From contig JAQCFT010000007.1 in the NCBI GenBank assembly GCA_027619545.1, positions 1-38,651 on the forward strand: DNA of 38,651 bases. The letters are read 5' to 3'. The translations under genes were made by a program, and so were the position numbers. Numbering within the stretch: position 1 is the first letter of the stretch; each line of letters starts with the position of its first letter. This DNA comes from Verrucomicrobiota bacterium (GTDB lineage: Bacteria > Verrucomicrobiota > Verrucomicrobiia > Limisphaerales > AAA164-E04). Positions 17,109 through 24,053 of this stretch are shown here, one piece after another. A model generated the notes under the pieces. It saw only the letters and a list, made by a program, of their open reading frames with translations, was not told where the DNA came from and did not search any database.

Positions 17109-18356
17109 TTACAGCAACCGTTTCAAAAACTCCTCATTGGTCTTGTACTTTTTGAGGGCCGAGGTCAATGTTTCCAAGGCCTCGATCGGATTGATGTCGA
17201 TCATCTCACGACGCAGCTTGTGAATCGCCTGGATCCATTGTGGTCCATAGAGTTTTTCCTCCTTGCGCGTCCCGCTTTTCGGGATGTCCAAAGCCGGGTA
17301 AAGGCGCCTGTCGGACAGTTTGCGGTCGAGAATCAATTCCATGTTGCCGGTTCCTTTGAATTCCTGGAAGATCAACTCATCCATGCGGGACCCGGTATCC
17401 ACCAGAGCGGTTGCCAGGATGGTCAGCGATCCGCCTTCTTCAATTTTGCGGGCTGATGCAAACATCTTGCGCGGGATTTCCAGTGCACGCGCATCCACAC
17501 CGCCGGTCATGGTGCGTCCGCTTCCGCCATGGACGCTGTTGTAGGCGCGTGCCACGCGTGTGATGGAGTCAAGGAGCACGAACACATCCTTGCCCATCTC
17601 CACACGACGACGGCAACGTTCGATGACGAAACGCGACAATCGCACATGGGTTTCAAGTTCCTGATCGTTGGAGGATGCAATCACTTCCGCATTGACCGAT
17701 CGTGTGAAATCGGTGACTTCTTCGGGACGTTCATCAATGAGCAACACGATGACTTCCACTTCTGGGTGGTTTGTCGTGATGGCGTTGGCGATTTGTTTGA
17801 GAATCGTTGTTTTCCCGGTGCGGGGAGGCGCGACGATGAGACCACGGGTTCCTTTTCCAATCGGAGTGACCAGGTCGATGATGCGTGTTTCGATCAGGTC
17901 GGGCGTTGTCTCAAGTTTGAATTTTTCAATGGGATCAATCGTGGTCAGATTTTCAATACGCATTGACTTGCCATACTCCTGTGGTGTCATGCCATTGATT
18001 TCGCGGATTTCACGCAACTGAGGATTGTTCCCGCGGTGTGGAGGTTGTGTGACGGCCTTGATGAAGGAACCCTCGCGCAGGTAATTGCGCTTGATGGTGT
18101 CCGGGGTCACGAAAATATCGGTGGGTTTCGGAGAGAAATGCTGGTCAGAGGATCGGAGAAATCCGAAACCCTTCTCTGCTATCTCCAGATAACCTTCACC
18201 GTCATCCAGTTTCACATCTTGGTTGATTGGACCTTTCGGGCCCTTGGGACCTTTCGGTCCTTTTTGACCTTTCGGTCCCTTGGGGCCTTTAGGTCCTTTT
18301 GGATGTTTCGATCCCTTATAAGGACCGTTGCCGCCTTTGGCGGATTTATTATTCAT
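17109..18356 (-). CDS. rho: Transcription termination factor Rho with collagen-like N-terminus
   Basis: 415 residues. The RNA-binding cold-shock-like domain (~55-130, with RNP1 GFGFLRS), Walker A (APPRTGKT, 176-183), Walker B region (VFVLLDSITR), Q-loop (GRTMTGGVDA) and R-loop (EFKGTGNMEL) are all conserved, so this should be an active hexameric RNA helicase that terminates transcription. The N-terminus is odd: the usual helical/SAP-like Rho_N domain is missing, replaced by a basic low-complexity tract in which Pro-Lys-Gly repeats about eight times (residues 19-42). The ATG at 18356 has only a distant AGGTG (13 nt). Downstream on the same strand come its own intrinsic terminator and a WYL regulator. 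Confidence 0.96.
   Translation of the reverse strand: MNNKSAKGGNGPYKGSKHPKGPKGPKGPKGQKGPKGPKGPKGPINQDVKLDDGEGYLEIAEKGFGFLRSSDQHFSPKPTDIFVTPDTIKRNYLREGSFIKAVTQPPHRGNNPQLREIREINGMTPQEYGKSMRIENLTTIDPIEKFKLETTPDLIETRIIDLVTPIGKGTRGLIVAPPRTGKTTILKQIANAITTNHPEVEVIVLLIDERPEEVTDFTRSVNAEVIASSNDQELETHVRLSRFVIERCRRRVEMGKDVFVLLDSITRVARAYNSVHGGSGRTMTGGVDARALEIPRKMFASARKIEEGGSLTILATALVDTGSRMDELIFQEFKGTGNMELILDRKLSDRRLYPALDIPKSGTRKEEKLYGPQWIQAIHKLRREMIDINPIEALETLTSALKKYKTNEEFLKRLL
18231..18302 (-). repeat. 9-bp (18-bp higher-order) tandem repeat inside rho
   Basis: Eight 9-nt units, each encoding Pro-Lys-Gly or a variant (one Gln-Lys-Gly). On the plus strand the units alternate GACCTTTCG-like and G(G/T)CCCTTGG-like forms, giving an 18-bp higher-order period. 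Gain or loss of units would keep the reading frame. Confidence 0.85.
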
Positions 18357-18538
18357 AATAGATTGAATTCACCTGTTTTGGCATGGCGTATTTTCACCAA
18401 TGGAAAACCGCCGCTGAAAATGCGTTCAAATCCTCCGTAACACTTGAACGCCAGAACCGAACAGAAATATATGCAAGCCCGCAGGATGATCAGGAGCTTG
18501 CGGTTTAATAAGCCATCGACAATGTTTTGGCAATCCTT

Positions 18539-18560
18539 AAAAGGTAAAAAAAGACCTTTT
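18539..18560 (-). terminator. Possible terminator after the RNA methyltransferase
   Basis: A 7-bp stem (AAAAGGT 18539-18545 with ACCTTTT 18554-18560, 8-nt loop) directly follows the stop at 18561. It is A/T-rich and could work in both directions. The remaining gap up to the rho start (18357-18538) shows no gene; it should contain the rho promoter. Confidence 0.4.
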
Positions 18561-19763
18561 TTATTTTTTGAGTCTTATATCAGTTACACACTCAACATGT
18601 TGGGTCTGTGGGAACATGTCCAGCGGAATGACCTGGTTCACTTCAAATAATTCGTCCGCACACAGGGCCTTGATGTCTCTTGAAAGTGTTGCCGGTTGGC
18701 AGGACACATAGATGATCTGTTTCGGTCTGGCTCTGCGCAGGACCTCAAGAATGGAGGCGTGGCATCCTTTGCGCGGCGGATCCAGGATGATGGTCGTCGC
18801 TTCGGGGTGGTATTTTTTAACGAGCTCTTCGATGACTTCCTCGGTGGTGGCTTCGATGAAGGATCCGTTCAGGCGTTGCATGGATTCAGCGTTTTTACGT
18901 GCTGATTGGATCGCCCGGTGATCCACTTCCACGCCGATGTAGGATTCCACAACATCAGCGAGTGACAGGCTGAAAAAACCGACTCCACAGTATGCGTCGA
19001 TCAGGAATTTCGTGCCGGCAGCTTTCAGGCAATCCGCAACAGCACCTACCATATTTGGCAGTTGATGATAATTGACCTGAAAAAAGGAGTCCGGAGGCAG
19101 ATCCCAATCTTTTGGAAATGCGCGCAAAGTAAATTTGATGCCGTTTTTGCGAGGTGGATCGATGCGGACTTCTTTCAATGACTCGTTAAGCTCCGGTTCC
19201 GCAATCGCGCATTCTGGGATGTCGACGACAAGGCGGCTGTGGTATCTGAGAAAACCCACATTCATCGCCTTGGTGTCCCGATTATACTGAGTGCGGACCA
19301 TGATTCGGTTGCGGTATCCGTACGGGATGGGGCAGCCGACAGCCGGTTGGACGATGTCTTTGGATTGCCCGCCGATCCGCTCGAAAAGGTCGCTGACTTG
19401 TTTGCGCTTGATGTTCAGTTGTTCATTATATTCGATGTGTTGATATTGGCAGCCGCCGCATTCTCCGTAGTAATGACAGGTGGAATCGATTCGATGTGCG
19501 GATGGTTCGAGGACCTCCATCAATTCGGCCCGCGCGAACTGTTTGTGAATCTCCGTAATGCGCGCCCGCACTTTTTCTCCCGTGATCACAAAGGGAACAA
19601 ATACCACAAACCCTTCGTGTCGTCCCACACCTTCACCGCCGAAGGCCACGTCGGTGATATTCAGCGTGACAATGTCTCCGATGTTTTTGTCAAAATCTCC
19701 TTCGGATTCGAAGGACGGCTCCAGTGTTGGGGGAGCGGGTTTTTTGCGGCGTTTTTTTCCCAT
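18561..19763 (-). CDS. rlmD: RNA (uracil-5-)-methyltransferase, RlmD/RlmCD/TrmA family
   Basis: 400 residues from the ATG at 19763; a TTG at 19811 is rejected because the extension passes through a hairpin. A lysine-rich tail (GKKRRKKPA) precedes a TRAM domain (~25-88). An iron-sulfur site is formed by Cys96, Cys102, Cys105 and Cys185. The SAM-binding DAYCGVGFFSLSLA (256-269), Gln229 (SFFQVN), LDPPRKGC (327-334), the nucleophile Cys355 in VSCQPATLSRD and Glu391 in TQHVEC are all present. It methylates U at C5 in 23S rRNA (or, in some relatives, tRNA). The exact position cannot be told from sequence, so the symbol is a best guess. It probably stands alone between two terminators. Confidence 0.88.
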   Translation of the reverse strand: MGKKRRKKPAPPTLEPSFESEGDFDKNIGDIVTLNITDVAFGGEGVGRHEGFVVFVPFVITGEKVRARITEIHKQFARAELMEVLEPSAHRIDSTCHYYGECGGCQYQHIEYNEQLNIKRKQVSDLFERIGGQSKDIVQPAVGCPIPYGYRNRIMVRTQYNRDTKAMNVGFLRYHSRLVVDIPECAIAEPELNESLKEVRIDPPRKNGIKFTLRAFPKDWDLPPDSFFQVNYHQLPNMVGAVADCLKAAGTKFLIDAYCGVGFFSLSLADVVESYIGVEVDHRAIQSARKNAESMQRLNGSFIEATTEEVIEELVKKYHPEATTIILDPPRKGCHASILEVLRRARPKQIIYVSCQPATLSRDIKALCADELFEVNQVIPLDMFPQTQHVECVTDIRLKK

Positions 19764-19782
19764 GAATTTAGTTTGGTTGATA

Positions 19783-19821
19783 AACAAATCCGCGGTGCGT
19801 CGTCGATTCAACGCACCGCGG
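19783..19821 (-). terminator. Putative intrinsic terminator of the DUF3500 gene
   Basis: A perfect 11-bp GC-rich stem (19790-19800 with 19811-19821, 10-nt loop) is followed on the minus strand by ATTTGTTT. It lies 45 nt after the DUF3500 stop and 26 nt before the start of the RNA methyltransferase. Confidence 0.55.
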
Positions 19822-19866
19822 TTGGCTGTAAAATAAAAAAGGAACGATCAGGGAATCAAGTCCTCA

Positions 19867-20901
19867 TTAATGGGCGAATTGTTCGTAGTGCCGTTTCAGG
19901 AGGTCACGTCCAAAATCGCCGTTGAAATCACGCCAGACGGCATGCACGTGGTTGGCGCCGTTCTGGATGTTGTCGTATTCCAATACGAAGGTGGGCCCTT
20001 GAATCCGGTAATAATGGGCGTCCCCTACATTGGATCCTCCCATCCAGGCGAATTTGATGTTTGCGATGCCTGCCTTTTCGATTTTTTCCAACTCAACTTC
20101 TGCTACCGCAGGTCTAACATGGTAGAGATATGTTTCAATGATACCCAAAAGGGCTTCTTTCTGACTCCAGCCCAAATCAGATGCCGCGATGCCCTTGTCT
20201 TCCAGTGGTCCAACTTCTTTTTCAGCGGCGGTGAAAATGTCGGACGGCGCCTTGTCGCTGATCATGGCTTTCTTGAATTGAGCAGGACGCAAGGATTTCA
20301 GCAGGGCGCGTGCTTGATTTTCTTCGTTGCCCAGAACTTGAAGTCCCTTGCGAGGGCCTTCTTTCACGTGAGCCGGATTGGTTCCCATGAAATGCGGTGT
20401 GGCAGAAATTTCCCGCCCTTTGACGATGGTGAAATTAACCGACAAGTGGTGTCCTTCAAAACTCCATGCCCATGTGCCGGTGTCACTGGGATGTCCGAAT
20501 ATGCAGACGTGGTAAAGCTCGGGGTCGCGTGGGAATCGACGGCCTGGGCCTTCCATGTCCTGAAGAATTTTTTCCAGAGTCATGATGGTGGAAGCCTGCA
20601 GATAGCCTTTCGAACTCAAGCCGCTGGACAACAGAGCCTGGGCCAAAGTCTTTTTTTCACCGGATATCTGGTTGATGGCCAATCCTTTTCTTTCTTTGGG
20701 GATGAAGTGCCAGTCGATCCGTTGATCGTCTTTGAATTCAAAACTGGCCGTTCCACGTTCCTCATCTGTCAGAGCATTCAGGAAATTGTTGGCAGCCCAG
20801 GCCATGTCGGCCACGACATTTGATACATCCGCCTTGACGGATGCAGACAAAGCAAACACGGCAGCACTTGCCAGTGTCAGTAGATATTTTCGGGAGTTCA
20901 T
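19867..20901 (-). CDS. Exported DUF3500 protein
   Basis: 344 residues from the ATG at 20901; the longer frame to 21036 would add 45 residues ahead of the signal peptide and overlap mobA. Residues 1-23 form a signal peptide (LLTLASAAVFALSASVKA). The rest matches the DUF3500 family along its length: FLNALTDEERG, IDWHFIPKERKGL, LSSGLSSKGYLQA, WAWSFEGHHLSVNFTIV, DKAPSDI, and near the C-terminus FAWMGG, HYYRIQGPTFVLEYDN and a histidine-rich NHVHAVWRDFNGDFG. The family has no established function; the conserved His/Asp/Glu residues hint at a metal-dependent envelope enzyme (inference). It diverges from mobA with a 121-nt gap and ends before a likely terminator. Confidence 0.85.
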   Translation of the reverse strand: MNSRKYLLTLASAAVFALSASVKADVSNVVADMAWAANNFLNALTDEERGTASFEFKDDQRIDWHFIPKERKGLAINQISGEKKTLAQALLSSGLSSKGYLQASTIMTLEKILQDMEGPGRRFPRDPELYHVCIFGHPSDTGTWAWSFEGHHLSVNFTIVKGREISATPHFMGTNPAHVKEGPRKGLQVLGNEENQARALLKSLRPAQFKKAMISDKAPSDIFTAAEKEVGPLEDKGIAASDLGWSQKEALLGIIETYLYHVRPAVAEVELEKIEKAGIANIKFAWMGGSNVGDAHYYRIQGPTFVLEYDNIQNGANHVHAVWRDFNGDFGRDLLKRHYEQFAH

Positions 20902-21008
20902 ATGCGCATCATTGATGCTGGATTTGATCCGGAAAATCAATGAAATTGTCCCGGATGCCACATCACACTCGAGACCGCACCGTGAAGCAAACATACCAGG
21001 CACGATCC

Positions 21009-21014
21009 GGAGAG
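21009..21014 (+). promoter_or_regulatory. Shine-Dalgarno of mobA
   Basis: GGAGAG, 8 nt before the ATG at 21023. It selects this start over an in-frame extension reaching back to 20732. Confidence 0.55.
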
Positions 21015-21022
21015 ATCCAGCT

Positions 21023-21616
21023 ATGACCCCTTCCACCGTGATTCATATCCTCGCAGGCGGCTCCAGTCGTCGCATGGGAACAGATAAATCGTTGCTCAAA
21101 CTGGATGGAAAACATTTGATCGATTGGGTTCGCCTGACTGCAGAAGCGGTGAGCAGCCCCGTCACCTTGATCTCAAAAGATCTGCAACCGGGAAAAGGCC
21201 CGCTGGCAGGAATTGAAACCGGTCTGCGCCACAGCGATGCGGATTTTCATCTCTTCCTCAGTTGTGATATGCCATTTGTTTCGGTTCCCACGTTGAAGGA
21301 TTTGACGATCAATGCTTCGAAATTGAACGGAATCGCTTGTATGCAGATGGAAAACCGCCGTGGGTTTCCATTGGTTGTTCCGCATCGATTTCTGTCCATG
21401 GTTCAAGCAGAGCTCAAAGCCGATCGACGATCCTTGTATGCGCTGTTTCACCATGAGGAAACGCAGGTCTTCCAATGGAGCGATGCAGATGGCATGGAAG
21501 CCTTCAACATCAACACTCCATCCGAATTCGAAACCGCCCGAGGCTGGGTTGCCGCTAACGGAATATACCCTCCAGTTGTAAGTCGTGTGATGGGAATCAT
21601 TCGGGTCACACATTAG
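21023..21616 (+). CDS. mobA: Molybdenum cofactor guanylyltransferase MobA
   Basis: 197 residues, the usual size for MobA. The N-terminus has the nucleotidyltransferase signature ILAGGSSRRMGTDKSLL (8-24), followed by GPLAGIETGL and the metal-binding LSCDMPFV. It attaches GMP from GTP to molybdopterin to make the bis-MGD type cofactor in the cytoplasm. No other molybdenum-cofactor gene or molybdoenzyme is in the window, so its partners are elsewhere. The C-terminal ~20 residues (AANGIYPP onwards) are not conserved in any way I recognise. It converges on the GntP gene, 79 nt away. Confidence 0.88.
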   Translation: MTPSTVIHILAGGSSRRMGTDKSLLKLDGKHLIDWVRLTAEAVSSPVTLISKDLQPGKGPLAGIETGLRHSDADFHLFLSCDMPFVSVPTLKDLTINASKLNGIACMQMENRRGFPLVVPHRFLSMVQAELKADRRSLYALFHHEETQVFQWSDADGMEAFNINTPSEFETARGWVAANGIYPPVVSRVMGIIRVTH

Positions 21617-21632
21617 GGATCCCAAGGTAAAC

Positions 21633-21679
21633 CATTTTTCAAACTGCCGAACAAGAGTCGTGACGGATGTTGAAAAATG
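21633..21679. repeat. 10-bp inverted repeat between convergent genes
   Basis: CATTTTTCAA (21633-21642) and TTGAAAAATG (21670-21679) with a 27-nt loop, between the mobA and GntP stops. It could act as a weak bidirectional terminator, but the stem is AT-rich. Confidence 0.3.
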
Positions 21680-21695
21680 ATCAGGCGGCTTGAGT

Positions 21696-23138
21696 TTATT
21701 TGAGCGGGATCACCAGGGCGGCCAGCATGATGACGATGAGGCCGGCCAGTCCCATGAGCGAGATCATGAAGGAAAAATACCGGAAGGTCTCTTTTTCTTC
21801 CATACCGCTCATGCGTCCGATGATCCAGAATCCGCTGTCATTCATCCATGGGAAAGGTTTGGATCCGCATCCGATGGCCAAAGCCAGGTAAAGTGGATGA
21901 AAGGCCAGTTCTCCAGATTCTGCCATGCCGCCGAATATGCCCACCGTCGTGATCATGGCCACGGTGGCTGAGCCTTGGGCGGTGCGGACGAGTGTCGTGA
22001 CAAAAAATGCCAGAGGCAGCAAAGCCAATTGATAACCGCTTGCCCATTCCTGGATGTGGGTGGCGATTCCGGTATGCTGCAGGATGCCTCCAAAGGCTCC
22101 TCCTGCGGAAGTGATCAAGAGGATCAATCCTCCCTGGCTCAATGCATCTTCCAGTGAAGTTCGTATCTTGCCCTTTGCTTGCCCGGGAAAACGGTAGAGC
22201 AGCAGCAACCCTGTAATGGCTGACAGGGTCAAGGCGGTGTTTTTTTCTCCGACCACGTTCACCAGATTCAGCAAACCCGACAACACGTTGTTTTGAATGG
22301 ATTCGGGAGTCCATTGAAGTGAGGTTGCCAAGGATTGAAGGCCAATGAGAATCACCGGCAGTACAATGGGGAGCAAAGACCAGAGCAGTGGGGGAAGTTT
22401 GGAATCGTCCGTTTCGATTTGTTGCTTGAGTTCTTCGACAGTCACTCCCCCTGAATTCCTGATGGGCAGGGGCCATTTTTGGTTGGCCCAGCGCGCGTAC
22501 ATCTGTCCGATCCAGCAGGTGAATACGCCCACCAGCAATCCCCCGATCATCATCCATCCAAGCGGAACGTCCAGTTGCGTGGCGACTAAGAGTGGACCGG
22601 GGGTGGGGGGGACGAGTGAGTGGGCCATGGTGCCGCCGGCGATGATGGACATGACCAATAGCGCGTATTTGTTTTTCTCCCGAAAACCGAGGGATTTGGC
22701 GAGCGGGATCATGAGGTAAAACAAGGTGTCAAAAAACACGGGGATACCCAATAGAAAACCGCTGCCTGTAAAGGCCCACGGAGCATTCCTGATACCAATG
22801 ACCTTCAAAGCCGACCTGACGATACGATCGGCGCCGCCGCTTGCCAGGAGGCATTTGCCTATGACAGATGCCATGGCGATGATGATCCCCACCTTGCCAA
22901 AAGTTTCTGCCAGTTCGGTCGCGACACGTTTGATGGAGGTCTGCTTGATAAAGGATGCGGTTTCCGTTTCATTCCATCCCTGTGATGTCGCGTAGGTGCT
23001 CAGGGCGGTGTCTGGCGTCAGGGCGGCGGTCAGCCATGCTGCTCCGATCAGAGCGAGAAATGCCGGCAACCTCCACACCAGGATACACCCCAGCACCATC
23101 GCCATGCCGGCAAAAAGGATGAGAAAGGAACTAAGCAT
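21696..23138 (-). CDS. GntP-family permease (gluconate:H+ symporter type)
   Basis: 480 residues from the ATG at 23138 (a GTG one codon earlier is possible). About 12-14 hydrophobic segments span the chain. GntP hallmarks include FGKVGIIIAMASVIGKCL, GIPVFFDTLFYLMIPLA, and a PPTPGPL motif preceded by HSLVP. Members import gluconate and related sugar acids with protons through the inner membrane; the true substrate is not readable. A gluconate 5-dehydrogenase-like SDR lies at 505-1296, but 20 kb away, so a functional link is only suggestive. No gluconokinase or GntR-type regulator is adjacent. Confidence 0.92.
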   Translation of the reverse strand: MLSSFLILFAGMAMVLGCILVWRLPAFLALIGAAWLTAALTPDTALSTYATSQGWNETETASFIKQTSIKRVATELAETFGKVGIIIAMASVIGKCLLASGGADRIVRSALKVIGIRNAPWAFTGSGFLLGIPVFFDTLFYLMIPLAKSLGFREKNKYALLVMSIIAGGTMAHSLVPPTPGPLLVATQLDVPLGWMMIGGLLVGVFTCWIGQMYARWANQKWPLPIRNSGGVTVEELKQQIETDDSKLPPLLWSLLPIVLPVILIGLQSLATSLQWTPESIQNNVLSGLLNLVNVVGEKNTALTLSAITGLLLLYRFPGQAKGKIRTSLEDALSQGGLILLITSAGGAFGGILQHTGIATHIQEWASGYQLALLPLAFFVTTLVRTAQGSATVAMITTVGIFGGMAESGELAFHPLYLALAIGCGSKPFPWMNDSGFWIIGRMSGMEEKETFRYFSFMISLMGLAGLIVIMLAALVIPLK

Positions 23139-23243
23139 CACGCATTTTTCTAATACAGGTCATCACTGATACCAATCAATAAATCAGAGCGATTCTGGTG
23201 AGGGAGGCGAACTCTGTTGCCTGTCGATTGAATCCTTTTCAAC

Positions 23244-23252
23244 CACGGATCA
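23244..23252. repeat. Possible degenerate intergenic repeat relic
   Basis: The 182-nt gap 23142-23323 has no gene. A short segment around CACGGATCA recurs in inverted form at 37219-37227 inside the inverted-repeat element. Nine shared bases are weak evidence alone. Confidence 0.2.
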
Positions 23253-23323
23253 TATGGACTGTAATGTATTCCATGGGGCCGGTTTGGCTATTGGATTTAC
23301 GGTGGGAATCTTTCGTGTTTTCA

Positions 23324-23542
23324 TTACTTCTGCGTTTCCTCCAGATCGATGCGTATGGGGCGGTTGCCTCCGGCAAAATCAATGGTTAAGTTTGATGGAA
23401 TGCGAATTTCATTCGGTCTTTTTGATGCTGCGGCCCTTTCAAGGCTTCGTCCAAAGGTGGTGATGGCGCTTGACATGATGCTTGCCGATATCACCAGGGC
23501 AATCGATGCAATAAGTGTCACAAGAACGGCGGGACTTTTCAT
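23324..23542 (-). CDS. Possible small membrane protein
   Basis: 72 residues. One N-terminal hydrophobic helix (VLVTLIASIALVISASIM, ~6-23) is followed by a polar, basic stretch (FGRSLERAAASKRPNE) and a short beta-like tail. The one-helix-plus-soluble-tail layout and acceptable codon use suggest a real gene, but there is no Shine-Dalgarno and no family I recognise. No overlapping gene competes on either strand. Confidence 0.5.
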   Translation of the reverse strand: MKSPAVLVTLIASIALVISASIMSSAITTFGRSLERAAASKRPNEIRIPSNLTIDFAGGNRPIRIDLEETQK

Positions 23543-23729
23543 AATGTTGGAATGAACAAGATATTGAGCAGTTGATCACAGCAAAGCAAGCAAAAGACAA
23601 TCAGGGGATCAGCAGCTCCCATTCCAAGTAATTGAGTGGATATGATGTGACACTTTGCTGCGGGTGGGCCGGATGAATCGCATCGATAAAACAATCTGAA
23701 CACAACTACTCATTGACAACCGAACCCGT

Positions 23730-23990
23730 ATGGAATTGTTGGGGCAAAGTAGTAGTGTGTTGCTGGATCATCAGGCCCCGGAAAGTCTGGTGTCAAAGGT
23801 GCGACTCTTGATTGAAGCGGAAGGCGCAGTTGTGACCGATCTTCACGTTTGGTCGATTGGTCCTGATATCTATGCTGCTGCCGTCTCGTTGTCGGTGAAT
23901 GCTTCTGCAGAGCCTGATAGGTTCAAACTCCTTCTTGCAGAGCCATCCCAAATTGTCCATTCCACTGTCGAGATCCATGTGGGGCGATAA
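23730..23990 (+). pseudogene. Remnant of a CDF metal-cation transporter (C-terminal cytoplasmic domain only)
   Basis: 86 codons encode VLLDHQAPESLVSKVRLLIE, then TDLHVWSIGPDIYAAAVSLSV and IVHSTVEIHV, which match the cytoplasmic C-terminal domain of cation diffusion facilitators (DmeF/CzcD type). The six-helix membrane part is missing: upstream, the frame hits a stop at 23697-23699 and no hydrophobic coding is seen back to the small ORF at 23542. It is most likely the decayed end of a transporter removed by deletion or rearrangement. A stand-alone CDF C-terminal-domain protein is the alternative, since the ORF itself is intact. Confidence 0.55.
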
Positions 23991-24032
23991 TTGGGAACTG
24001 AAAAAAAACATTTTCCTTACCCTGAGATGCTC

Positions 24033-24042
24033 TATAATGGAG
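24033..24042 (+). promoter_or_regulatory. Possible -10 box and Shine-Dalgarno of the PSD1 gene
   Basis: A perfect TATAAT (24033-24038) is followed by GGAG (24039-24042), 11 nt before the ATG at 24054. They cannot both act on the same mRNA. No good -35 is found 16-18 nt upstream. Confidence 0.25.
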
Positions 24043-24053
24043 CCATCAGCTAT

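Noticed and set aside
18231-18302. CRISPR-like periodic repeat
   Set aside because: The units are 9-18 bp, contiguous without spacers and lie in frame within rho, so it is a coding minisatellite.
19870-20823. A 317-codon plus-strand ORF opposite the DUF3500 gene
   Set aside because: It is antisense to a gene whose family match runs along its full length; its own translation is rich in Cys/Phe without any domain.
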